From assembly GCA_910587295.1 (NCBI GenBank), contig CAJULP010000011.1:1-61329 (forward strand): a stretch of 61,329 bases of DNA, read 5' to 3'. Shown here piece after piece: positions 23,689-32,092 of this stretch. The notes under the pieces were generated by a model, which was not told the origin of the DNA, made no database searches, and saw only the letters and a program-made list of their open reading frames with translations. A program made the position numbers and the translations under genes. Within the stretch, counting starts at the first letter, position 1. Every line of letters begins with the position of its first letter. The stretch is from an uncultured Lachnospiraceae bacterium. Lineage in GTDB: Bacteria > Bacillota > Clostridia > Lachnospirales > Lachnospiraceae.

Positions 23689-24900
23689 ATGGTTACTGAC
23701 ATGAAAAAGCAGAGTTTGGGTGAAAGAGAAGAACTTGGCAGTATACTTCCTGAATATGGAAGGAGAAAGCTGCTTACATATGCGGATTCTATCAGGGAGC
23801 TGGCTGATAGCTTTAAAGAGACGGAACAGATCCAACGGGATGGGGGCAAAAATCAGGACAGGAGAGATTATGTATGGCAAAAACGCCTGAATGAGAATAA
23901 AGAGTTGATGGTGACACATTTGGAGGAAATGGCACAGATCATGTTAAGCCTTGCGGAAGAGACGAGAAGATGTATCCCTATGGGAGAGAGACGTTTTAAA
24001 CAGATTGCCCATGCCCTTAGGGAGGTGGGAATCCAGATCAAAAACCTGTATCTGATCGAAAATGAGATGGGGCATATGGAAGTTTCTCTTACGATGAAGA
24101 ATATGAGAGCAGATACTCTCTCATCAGAAGAGATAGGAGATTTGTTGTCAGTACTGTTAAATATGCATTTGGTGAGCGCCGGGGATAATGCTTTCTTTAT
24201 CGGAGAAGAATGGCAGACATATTATTTTGTTCAGGAAGCAAAATTTCATGTCCTTACCGGTGTGGCTAAGGCCGTAAAAGAAACGGAGAAGATTTCAGGG
24301 GATAATTATGCGTTTTTTGAAGGGAATGCAGGAAATTTAACGGCAGTACTGTCGGACGGTATGGGGTCCGGGGAAAAAGCCTGTACGGACAGTACGATGG
24401 TAGTGGAACTGATGCAGAAATTTTTGGAAGCCGGGTTTCAGATGGAAGTCGCAATCCAGATGATCAATAGCGCCCTGCTTGCCGGCGGAGAAAACGCAAA
24501 TATGTCTACGCTGGATCTGTGCAGCCTGGATCTTTATAACGGGGAATGCAGGTTTGTGAAGGTTGGCAGCGCCTGTTCTTATATTAAAAGGCAGCATTTG
24601 GTAGACCGGATCTCATCAGGGAATCTTCCGCTTGGAATATTCCAGAAACCGGATACGGAGGCAGTAGGAAGGACCTTGATGGATGGGGATTATGTGATCA
24701 TGGTCTCTGACGGGATATTGGATGCGCTGTCTCAAGGCATTGGGGAGGACATGCTCTCGGAGCTGATCGGAGGGAGCAGTTTGGAAAATCCCGGTGAAAT
24801 GGCAAATGCTATCTTAAATTTCTGCATCCACCAATGCAGGGGCCATATCCGGGATGACATGACGGTTTTGGTTATCGGTATATGGAAAAAGGATGAGTGA
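23689..24900 (+). CDS. spoIIE: SpoIIE-type PP2C phosphatase, short form without membrane domain
   Basis: Serine phosphatase that dephosphorylates SpoIIAA and so activates sigma-F in the forespore. Residues about 190-403 form the PP2C domain with its metal motifs: AVLSDGMGSGEKA, NANMSTLDLCSLDL, YVIMVSDGILDAL and HIRDDMTVLVIGIW. The preceding 190 residues resemble the SpoIIE regulatory region (a helical segment ENKELMVTHLEEMAQIMLSL). No membrane helices are present, whereas Bacillus SpoIIE (about 827 residues) has ten. Position after divIC and the Spo0A-type promoter support the identity. The start is uncertain: ATG at 23689 has AAAGG only one base away, ATG at 23701 has it 13 away. Confidence 0.85.
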   Translation: MVTDMKKQSLGEREELGSILPEYGRRKLLTYADSIRELADSFKETEQIQRDGGKNQDRRDYVWQKRLNENKELMVTHLEEMAQIMLSLAEETRRCIPMGERRFKQIAHALREVGIQIKNLYLIENEMGHMEVSLTMKNMRADTLSSEEIGDLLSVLLNMHLVSAGDNAFFIGEEWQTYYFVQEAKFHVLTGVAKAVKETEKISGDNYAFFEGNAGNLTAVLSDGMGSGEKACTDSTMVVELMQKFLEAGFQMEVAIQMINSALLAGGENANMSTLDLCSLDLYNGECRFVKVGSACSYIKRQHLVDRISSGNLPLGIFQKPDTEAVGRTLMDGDYVIMVSDGILDALSQGIGEDMLSELIGGSSLENPGEMANAILNFCIHQCRGHIRDDMTVLVIGIWKKDE

Positions 24901-24902
24901 TT

Positions 24903-25604
24903 ATGGATTATAAAACAGCCATTTGCGATGACTGTGCGGCAGACATTGATTATCTTGCACTGCTGATTGCAAGCTGGGCAGAAGCTTCCGGTAACAGAGT
25001 CTTGGTTCGAAAATTTCCCTCTGCGGAAGCTTTTTGGTTTTGCTATGAGGAAGAGAAAGATTTTGACATTCTCTTGCTGGATATTGAGATGGACGGGCAA
25101 AACGGCGTGGAGTTGGCGAAAAAGATCCGCCAGGATAATGACAAAGCGCAGATCATATTTATCACCGGATTCCCGGATTATATGGCGCAGGGGTATGATG
25201 TGTCCGCACTTCATTATCTGTTAAAACCGGTAAGTACGGACAAACTGTACACGGTTTTAGACAGAGCCGCAGCCTGTCTTTCAAAGTCTGAGAAATATAT
25301 GAAAGTGATCTTTGACAGGCAGACAGATCTTGTTCCGTTTAGCAAGATCATGTATATAGAGGCCGACAGGCAATATGTAAATATCCATGCGGAAGATTGT
25401 GATTACCGTATGAAATCCTCGCTTGGAGAAATGGAAGCTATATTGGATGAACGGTTTTTTAAATGCCAGCGGTCTTTCATAGTCAATCTATGCTTCGTGG
25501 TACGAATCAAGAATCATTGTGTGATACTGAAAAACGGGGATGAGGTCTCCATTGGACGGGGAAAAGCAAAGGAGATTGCGGATGCGGTTATCAGGTTTTT
25601 TTAA
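24903..25604 (+). CDS. LytTR-family response regulator (AgrA-like)
   Basis: A transcription activator of 233 residues. The receiver domain has CDDC near residue 8, phosphoacceptor Asp60 in ILLLDIEMDGQNG and Lys in LLKPVS; the LytTR DNA-binding domain (about 135-233) includes IMYIEADRQYVNIH and the RSFIVNL helix region. Start at ATG 24903 (a GTG at 24897 overlaps the spoIIE stop); AAAAGG lies about 10 bases upstream. It overlaps the kinase gene by 23 bases, so both are coexpressed and probably read on from spoIIE. A 21-bp-phased repeat at 26275-26304, before the ABC exporter genes, is a candidate target. Confidence 0.92.
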   Translation: MDYKTAICDDCAADIDYLALLIASWAEASGNRVLVRKFPSAEAFWFCYEEEKDFDILLLDIEMDGQNGVELAKKIRQDNDKAQIIFITGFPDYMAQGYDVSALHYLLKPVSTDKLYTVLDRAAACLSKSEKYMKVIFDRQTDLVPFSKIMYIEADRQYVNIHAEDCDYRMKSSLGEMEAILDERFFKCQRSFIVNLCFVVRIKNHCVILKNGDEVSIGRGKAKEIADAVIRFF

Positions 25605-26247
25605 CAAAGTGATCGACAAAAGGATCGATGCGTACCAGAGTGACCTGATGAAAAAGTATTGTGATGAAGTGGAAAGCATGTATAAGAAAATGCAGGGCTG
25701 GCGGCATGATTATCACAACCATATACAGGCGATGCAGGCCAGCATGGCCTTAGGCAGGTATGAAGAGGTGACGGAATATCTGCGGCAGCTTAATGACGAC
25801 CTGACTAATGTGGATACAGTGCAAAAAACAGGAAGGGTAATGGTAGATGCCATATTAAACGGAAAGATTTCCCTTGCTGCCCAAAACAAGATTCCCGTAA
25901 ACGCAAAGGCGAAAATACCGGAAGGATTGAAGATGGGCGATGTGGATTTGTGCGTGGTTATTGGGAATCTTTTGGACAATGCAATTGAGGAGAATAAGAG
26001 ACTGCCGGAGGGCCAGCGCTTTATCAGGATTTATATCGGTACGAAAAATACATACTTATATATTGCAGTGACCAATGCTGCCGGAAAAAAACAAAACAAG
26101 GCGGGGCAGCGTTTTCTTTCCATGAAAGGCACCGGACATGGGTTTGGCCTGGCAAGGGTGGATGGCATTGTGAAAAAGTATGAGGGATTTTTTTCCGCTG
26201 ACAGTGAAGACGGCGGGTTTACGGCGGAAGCTCTCGTACCGATTTAA
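25582..26247 (+). CDS. GHKL-type histidine kinase, soluble short form
   Basis: Partner of the LytTR regulator, of AgrC/CitA-like ATPase type. The 221-residue protein has a dimerisation helix with the phosphoacceptor His42 in WRHDYHNHIQAM and an ATPase domain with N box VIGNLLDNAIEENK and G2-like GHGFGLARVDGIVKKY. The five or six membrane helices of AgrC-type sensors are absent: after MRLSGFF the protein goes directly to the coiled-coil. The ATG at 25582 follows GGAG by 7 bases, inside the end of the regulator gene. The signal must therefore be cytosolic or relayed by another protein. Confidence 0.88.
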   Translation: MRLSGFFNKVIDKRIDAYQSDLMKKYCDEVESMYKKMQGWRHDYHNHIQAMQASMALGRYEEVTEYLRQLNDDLTNVDTVQKTGRVMVDAILNGKISLAAQNKIPVNAKAKIPEGLKMGDVDLCVVIGNLLDNAIEENKRLPEGQRFIRIYIGTKNTYLYIAVTNAAGKKQNKAGQRFLSMKGTGHGFGLARVDGIVKKYEGFFSADSEDGGFTAEALVPI

Positions 26248-26269
26248 GAAATTTTTACAGAAAAATAGA

Positions 26270-26330
26270 AAAACTGCATTTGATTCACTGAAAATTGCGT
26301 TTGGTGACAAATTGCAGTTTTTTTCTTTTT
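26270..26330 (+). terminator. Terminator after the LytTR/GHKL genes
   Basis: AAAACTGCA (26270-26278) pairs with TGCAGTTTT (26313-26321) and is followed by TTTCTTTTTTT. The loop is long (about 34 bases) and contains the phased repeat listed next. Confidence 0.7.
26275..26304 (+). promoter_or_regulatory. Candidate LytTR-regulator binding repeats before the ABC exporter genes
   Basis: TGCATTTGA (26275-26283) and TGCGTTTGG (26296-26304) are imperfect 9-bp direct repeats exactly 21 bp apart, the two-helical-turn phasing bound by AgrA/ComE/VirR-type LytTR dimers. The second fits the consensus [TA][AC][CA]GTTN[AG][TG] at all but one position. An extended -10 TGTTAAAAT (26334-26342) lies 29 bp downstream, so the repeats border the -35 region of the exporter promoter. 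Binding is inferred. Confidence 0.5.
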
Positions 26331-26378
26331 TTATGTTAAAATAATTTCATATTTTATCAATAGAAAGGATTATGGATC

Positions 26379-28225
26379 ATGCCCCAAAAAAGCAAAAGAG
26401 AACCGAAACGAAAACCAAAATACGGGATGATTTCCTGTGTGGCTTATCTGTATAACATGTTGTGGAAGTATGAGAAAAGTCTTGTCTTTACAGGGATATT
26501 GATTGTGCCGGTATCGCTTGTGACATCGGTTTTGGCGCTTGTTATCCCTTCTGTTATTTTGCGGTATCTTGAGACGGAACACAGATTTTCAACGATCGCC
26601 CTGGTCATTGTGGGGCTGGTTGCGGCGGATGCATTGTTTGCGCTTATGGATGATTATTTAAAAGCAAAGGCAGAAATGGCGGAGTTTTATGTTGTTACGC
26701 GCCTGCAGCACCGGCAGCAGAAAAGTATGCTGGAAAGAGATTTTTATTTAGACTATGATCTGGAAATAAAAGCTAAGGATGAGCGGGGCATGCGGAGCAT
26801 TGAGAGCAATCATGCGAAGGGTGTCCACTTTCCCATGGATTTTGCGGAAATGGCAGCTGTTGTGGTGAAATTCTTTTTCTTTGGCGCTGTGATTTCCGTA
26901 TTGGATTTTAAGATCATTTTATTGTTGGCGCTGGGGTGTGCGGTCAATATTCCCTTTTATGTGTGGGAACAAAAAAAGAATTATGAAACTGCGGATGGCA
27001 GAAACAGTATTCGAAAAAAGATCGATTATCTTGCCTACCGTGTGGCAAGGGATTTCAGGTATGGAAAGGATATCCGTCTTTATCATCTCCGGACCTATCT
27101 TTCTTTGCTGGCAGGGCAATTATTTGGGGAGTATAAGAAGGAAAGGCAAAAACTGGAAAAAAGAAGTTTTGTGACGGCACTTGCTGGATTTTTGGTGATT
27201 TTGGTACGGGATGGGGCCGCATACGGATTTTTGATCACAAAAGCCCTTTCGGGAGAGATGGATGCGGCACAATTTGTGTTGTATTTTTCGGCAATCACGG
27301 AGTTGGCAGGATTTATGTCGGATGTGATATGGAAATGGACAGGAATCAGTGAGGGTGCGCTGCAGATTTCCGATTACAGGGAAGATTTAGAACTGTCCGG
27401 CAGGTTAAACCATGGGGAGGGCATACCGGTTCCTTCGGGCGCGTTCTCCATAGAGTTTAAGGATGTGTCTTACCGATATCCTAAGGGGGAAAAAATATAC
27501 TGGAAAAAGTAAGCTTTCAGATAAAGGCAGGGGAGAAGATTGCCCTTGTAGGAGTAAACGGTGCAGGCAAAACAACGATAACAAGGTTAATGTGCGGCCT
27601 GCTATTGCCCTCGGAAGGGGAAATTTTGTTGGACGGGCACAGACCGGATGAGTATAACCGGGATGAACTGTATTCCCTGTTTGGGCTTGTCCCTCAGAAT
27701 TATCATTTGCTTCCGGTTTCCATAGCGCGGAATATTGCATGTACATATGAAGAAAAAGAGGTAAATACAGAAAAGCTTGCGGCGTGTATCAGGCTTGCCG
27801 GGCTTGAAGAAAAAGTAAACGCTTTGCCCCAAGGCGCTCTGACTCCGATAGACCGTCAGGTAAATCCCGACGGGATCGCACTATCCGGCGGGGAAATACA
27901 GAAGCTTCTTCTGGCCAGGCTTTTGTACCGCAGGCCCAAATGTATGATCCTGGACGAACCTGCCGCTGCCTTAGACCCTATTGCGGAGGATCGTATGTAC
28001 CGCAGATATCACGAGATTGTAAAAGGAGCTACATCTGTTTTTATTTCCCACCGGCTGAATTCCACGCGTTTTTGTGACCGGATACTCCTTTTAGACAGGG
28101 CAGGGATTGCGGAGTGCGGTACTCATAAGGAATTGATGGCTGCAGGGAAAAGATACAGGGAACTGTTTGACCTGCAGAGTAAATATTATAAGGATGATTG
28201 GCAGGGGGCGACAGAAGCAGGATGA
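26379..28225 (+). pseudogene. ABC exporter half-transporter, frameshifted before Walker A
   Basis: Membrane domain plus ATPase of a type IV ABC exporter, about 610 residues if whole. Frame one (26379-27512) carries the membrane domain and the first strand of the ATPase (EFKDVSYRYPKGEK) and ends at a stop. One base back (-1), the reading continues from about 27494 as NILEKVSFQIKAGEKIALVG-like sequence, with Walker A GVNGAGKTT, signature LSGGE, Walker B CMILDEP, then to 28225. The break lies in a G5A6 tract at 27485-27495. It is either an indel, a sequencing error or slippage. AAAGGA precedes the ATG by 9 bases. It is the first gene behind the presumed LytTR operator. Confidence 0.85.
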
Positions 28226-30063
28226 AAAAAGAAGAAAAACTTTCATTAAGGGAAGACTGGGATATTCTTGGCCGCGGAATCAGGATATGGTGTGAAATCT
28301 GCCCGCAATTTTTGGTTTACGGTATCATATGCCAGATCGTGACGATGGCACTGCCATACTTTCCCCTGTATTTGTCAGCACGGCTTGTGAATGAACTGTC
28401 CGGGCCATGCAGGGGCAGGCAGTTGGTTTTTTTAGCGGTATTGGCCGTGTTTGGCACATTTGGGCTGAATCTGTTAAAACGTGCCATGGAAGGACGGCGG
28501 GAGGTTTGGAGAGACTGCTGTTTTCAAAGAATGGAATTGTATATAGCCGACAAGCAAAATGCAATGGAATACCGATATATGGAAGATGCGGACGCAGCAT
28601 TGCTGAGGGAAGAAATTTACGCCGCCGCCGGAACGGATGGGGCAGGGCTATGGAGGATTGCAAGGGCGCTTCCGTCTCTAACAGGAAACTTGTTTAATTT
28701 GATCCTTGCTTCCGCTATCACTTTCTCGATGTTTCGTGTGGCGGAAGGAAATCATTTCAGTGGTATTCTTGCTTTTGCTGATTCGGCAGTCTGTCTGGTA
28801 TTATTTTTTGTGGTCCTTATTTTGGATGCGGCGCTGTCAGTGAAAGCATCCGGTATCCATGCCCGCAGGGATATGGAAATATGGTCAAAGCTGGTGGGGG
28901 ATATGGCATTTCTTCATGCATATCTTGACTTGAGGGGAGAGGATATCGCTGTTTTTAATTTAAAGGATGTTATTTTAAAGGAGTATGAAAAAAGGGCTCT
29001 CCGGCCGCCATATTTCAAGGAGGCGGAAAAAAATAATATTGGTTATCAAACAAAATGTGTATTACAGGATGCGGTCCTTACAGCGGCGGTTTTTTTGCTG
29101 ACGGCTGCCAAAGCTTATCTGGGTGTGTTTGGGATCGGGTATTTTATCCTGTATCGGGGAGCAGTCAGCCGTTTCGTGAAAGCCCTTTCCGGGATTGCGG
29201 CGGATATTACTCAGCTTAGGGAAAACAGCAGGTATCTTCAAAAGGTTTACAAGTTTTTGGACATGCCGGCGGATATGTACCTAGGTAGCCTTGCGGTGGA
29301 AAAAAGGGATGATATAGACTATGAAATTGAATTTCGGGATGTGGGATTTCAATATCCGGGTACAGATACATGGGTATTGAAACACGTTAATATGAAATTC
29401 CGTATCGGCGATAAGCTGGCGATCGTCGGAGAAAACGGTTCCAGAAAAACTACATTTATTAAATTGTTATGCCGTCTGTATGACCCTACGGAAGGAGTGA
29501 TTTTATTAAACGGAATCGATATCACAAAGTATCGTTACCAGGAATATATGTCGCTGTTTTCCGTGGTGTTTCAGGATTTTAAGTTATTTCAATTTTCTTT
29601 GGCGGAAAATGTGGCAGGTTCTTTGGCATACGATGAGGCAAGAGTAAAGCAATGCCTTGCAAAGGCGGGATTTGAGGAACGGCTTTGTACGCTTAGCGAT
29701 GGAGTCCGGTCTGTGATCGGACGGGATTATGAAAACAGAGGGATTGATCTGTCCGGAGGAGAAGAACAAAAGATTGCCCTGGCAAGGGCTTTGTATAAGG
29801 ATGCCCCTTTCGTGGTCTTAGATGAGCCTGCTGCGGCATTAGATCCTGTTGCGGAAGCGGCGGTATATGAAAATTTCCAAGCATTGGTAAAGGATAAGAC
29901 AGCAGTGTTCATCAGCCACCGTCTTTCAAGCTGCAGGTTCTGCGACGATATCATTGTGTTTCACAAAGGGCGGCTGGTGCAAAGGGGCAGTCATGATGTT
30001 CTGGTTACCCGGGAAGGGAAGTACTGTGAACTGTGGAATGCACAGGCAAAATATTATAGGTAA
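28222..30063 (+). CDS. ABC exporter half-transporter with altered Walker A
   Basis: Second half of a heterodimeric exporter, 613 residues, starting within the previous stop (ATGA overlap). Membrane helices occupy roughly residues 30-320; the ATPase begins near IEFRDVGFQYPGTDTW. Signature DLSGGE and Walker B FVVLDEP are normal, but the Walker A reads GENGSRKTT: the invariant Gly before Lys is Arg (AGA at 29443-29445, one base from GGA). This should hinder nucleotide binding at this site. With the partner frameshifted, the exporter looks inactive or decaying. The substrate is unknown; its position behind an AgrA-like system would suit a peptide. Confidence 0.88.
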   Translation: MKKEEKLSLREDWDILGRGIRIWCEICPQFLVYGIICQIVTMALPYFPLYLSARLVNELSGPCRGRQLVFLAVLAVFGTFGLNLLKRAMEGRREVWRDCCFQRMELYIADKQNAMEYRYMEDADAALLREEIYAAAGTDGAGLWRIARALPSLTGNLFNLILASAITFSMFRVAEGNHFSGILAFADSAVCLVLFFVVLILDAALSVKASGIHARRDMEIWSKLVGDMAFLHAYLDLRGEDIAVFNLKDVILKEYEKRALRPPYFKEAEKNNIGYQTKCVLQDAVLTAAVFLLTAAKAYLGVFGIGYFILYRGAVSRFVKALSGIAADITQLRENSRYLQKVYKFLDMPADMYLGSLAVEKRDDIDYEIEFRDVGFQYPGTDTWVLKHVNMKFRIGDKLAIVGENGSRKTTFIKLLCRLYDPTEGVILLNGIDITKYRYQEYMSLFSVVFQDFKLFQFSLAENVAGSLAYDEARVKQCLAKAGFEERLCTLSDGVRSVIGRDYENRGIDLSGGEEQKIALARALYKDAPFVVLDEPAAALDPVAEAAVYENFQALVKDKTAVFISHRLSSCRFCDDIIVFHKGRLVQRGSHDVLVTREGKYCELWNAQAKYYR

Positions 30064-30167
30064 AAGTTCTTTTGTACTGGTATCCGGATTGGATTACTGC
30101 TATGATGGTAAAAGAGAAGCTGGGGATACAAAACGGCATAACAGATATAAGTACAGGAGGAGAAGCT

Positions 30168-31253
30168 ATGAATAAAGTCAAGGAACCAATATTTTATGCA
30201 AAGGCATCCGTAGATACCATGATGCGGAAATATAAGGCTGCGGACTTGCCGCCCAAAGGGCATTTTCATTACCATCAGGGGGTATTTTTATCTGGGGTAT
30301 ACAAAACCTATCAGGCTTGCGGGGAGAAGAAATACTTCCAATATATAAAGGATTGGGTAGATGCAAGTATAGACAAAGATGGTACACCTGTTGATTTTAA
30401 CAAGGGACATTTGGATGACCTTCAGCCCGGGATTTTAATGTATGCGCTTTTGGATGAAACAGGGGATGTGAAATATAAGAAAGCATTGGATCTGCTGGTT
30501 ACCGCTTTAAAGGATATGCCAAGGAACGAGATAGGAGGGTTTTGGCATAAAGACGATCTGCCGGACCAGATGTGGCTGGACGGGTTATACATGGGCGGCC
30601 CCATCGGTGCGGAATACGGAGCGCGTTTTGATGCGCCGGAATGCTTTGACCTGGTGGCAGAGCAGGTGCTTTTGATGGAGCAGGCGACCAAGGATGAGAA
30701 GACCGGACTTTTGTACCATGCGTGGGATAGTTCTAAGGCGGAGTCCTGGGCAGATAAGGAAACCGGGCTTTCCCCTGAATTTTGGGGAAGAAGTATTGGC
30801 TGGGTGCCTGTAGCGGTACTGGACGACCTTGACTTTATTCCAAAAGATCATAAAAAACGCAGTGAAATGGAGCGCTTCGTGAGAGAACTTTTACAGACGG
30901 TATGTAACTATCAGTCGGATCAGGGCCGGTGGTATCAGGTTGTGGATAAAGGCGGCCAGGAAGGCAACTGGCTGGAAACCTCCTGTTCCTGCCTGTTTGT
31001 GGCAGCAATCTGTAAAGCGGCAGGTAAAGGGATTCTGCCGGAAAGTTATTTAGAACAGGCCCGGAAGGGATTTGAAGGCGTGATAGACTCTCTTGGATGG
31101 AACGGGGAAGACCTGTTGGTTGGCAATGTCTGTATTGGAACAGGTGTTGGCGATTATAAGCATTATTGTGACAGGCCCACGTCTGTCAATGACCTTCACG
31201 GTGTAGGGGCATTTCTGATCATGTGTACGGAAATGCAAAAATTTTGGAGATAA
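30168..31253 (+). CDS. GH105 unsaturated rhamnogalacturonyl/glucuronyl hydrolase
   Basis: A cytosolic hydrolase that removes the unsaturated sugar from lyase-made pectin or glycan oligomers. The 361-residue protein has the (alpha/alpha)6-barrel pattern of the GH88/GH105 YteR family: GHFHYHQGVFLSGVY, PDQMWLDGLYMGGP (catalytic Asp region), LLYHAWDSSK and TGLSPEFWGRSIGW. The ATG at 30168 has a perfect AGGAGGAG; the open frame upstream to 30072 gives no homology. It begins the glycan-use region and is followed after 19 bp by a deacetylase in the same operon. Confidence 0.9.
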   Translation: MNKVKEPIFYAKASVDTMMRKYKAADLPPKGHFHYHQGVFLSGVYKTYQACGEKKYFQYIKDWVDASIDKDGTPVDFNKGHLDDLQPGILMYALLDETGDVKYKKALDLLVTALKDMPRNEIGGFWHKDDLPDQMWLDGLYMGGPIGAEYGARFDAPECFDLVAEQVLLMEQATKDEKTGLLYHAWDSSKAESWADKETGLSPEFWGRSIGWVPVAVLDDLDFIPKDHKKRSEMERFVRELLQTVCNYQSDQGRWYQVVDKGGQEGNWLETSCSCLFVAAICKAAGKGILPESYLEQARKGFEGVIDSLGWNGEDLLVGNVCIGTGVGDYKHYCDRPTSVNDLHGVGAFLIMCTEMQKFWR

Positions 31254-31272
31254 AAAACAGGAGAGGGAGAAT

Positions 31273-31962
31273 ATGTGGAACGGTAAAAATAAGGCGGTAA
31301 CATTTAGTTATGATGATGGTGTGGAACAGGACAGACGGCTGGTGGAATTGTTTAACCAATATGGGGTGAAAGCAACTTTTAACCTTAACAGCGGCATTCA
31401 GACAGGCGCCAATGTTTTTATAGAGAGGGATAGCGGAATCTCTATCAGGAGGATGAATCAAAAGGGGCTCCGGGAACTGTATGCAGGGCATGAGATTGCC
31501 AGTCATGGCCTGACTCATGCCAATCCTTTGGAATGTGACGAGGAAACCATGTATAATGAAGTCATGGCTGATAAAAGGAATCTGGAAGCGCTGTTTGAAA
31601 AGGAAGTGGCAGGATATGCTTATCCTTTTGGCTGCTGTAATGATATGGCGGTGAAAGTGTTATCAGACTGTGGCATCCGCTATGCAAGAACTGTGGAAAC
31701 CACACCGGAATTTGGCCTGCAGGGAGATCTGCTTCGTTTTAAAGCGAACTTTCACCACAGTGACACCAGGATTTTTGCAGGAATAGAAAAATTTTTGGCA
31801 ATGGACGCAAAAGAACCCAGCGTGCTTTATATCTGGGGGCACAGCTATGAATTTGACGCAAAGCAGAATTGGGATTGGATGGAAGAAATTCTAAAGCGCA
31901 TTGCAGGGCATGAGGATATGTTTTATGGTACCAATGCGGAGGTACTGTTAGCGGGAAAATGA
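31273..31962 (+). CDS. Polysaccharide deacetylase (CE4/NodB-like)
   Basis: Removes acetyl groups from sugar polymers. The 229-residue protein shows the NodB-homology motifs: FSYDDGVEQD (motif 1, with Asp-Asp), then HEIASHGLTHANP (motif 2, the HxxxH metal ligands), GYAYPFGCCND (motif 3) and a late LYIWGHSYEFD. There is no signal peptide, so it acts inside the cell, probably on imported oligosaccharides. AGGAGAGGGAG precedes the ATG. It is cotranscribed with the GH105 gene. Confidence 0.88.
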   Translation: MWNGKNKAVTFSYDDGVEQDRRLVELFNQYGVKATFNLNSGIQTGANVFIERDSGISIRRMNQKGLRELYAGHEIASHGLTHANPLECDEETMYNEVMADKRNLEALFEKEVAGYAYPFGCCNDMAVKVLSDCGIRYARTVETTPEFGLQGDLLRFKANFHHSDTRIFAGIEKFLAMDAKEPSVLYIWGHSYEFDAKQNWDWMEEILKRIAGHEDMFYGTNAEVLLAGK

Positions 31963-31967
31963 GGTAG

Positions 31968-32081
31968 ATGAATTGGAAAATACACCTTGTAATTGATTTT
32001 ATTTCAGGCATGACAGATTCTTATGCGGTAAATTTGTATAAAGAATTAACTGGAATCAGTATTCCGTACATTAATTGTTAA
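31968..32081 (+). pseudogene. C-terminal remnant of an HD-domain dGTPase-like gene
   Basis: A 37-codon frame reads IHLVIDFISGMTDSYAVNLY, then KELTGISIPYIN and stop. The pattern DYISGMTDxYAxxLYxEL is the C-terminal hallmark of HD-domain deoxyguanosine triphosphatase-like proteins. The HD catalytic core is missing, and the frame opens only 5 bases after the deacetylase stop. Composition is AT-rich like the next gene, so both may belong to one acquired segment that was cut on its left side. Confidence 0.6.
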
Positions 32082-32092
32082 GGAGATTAGAT

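Noticed and set aside
27485..27495. Confident programmed frameshift in the ABC exporter gene
   Set aside because: The tract lacks a proper X-XXY-YYZ heptamer in the zero frame and no stimulatory hairpin or internal Shine-Dalgarno is clear; a plain indel is simpler. Kept only as a possibility.
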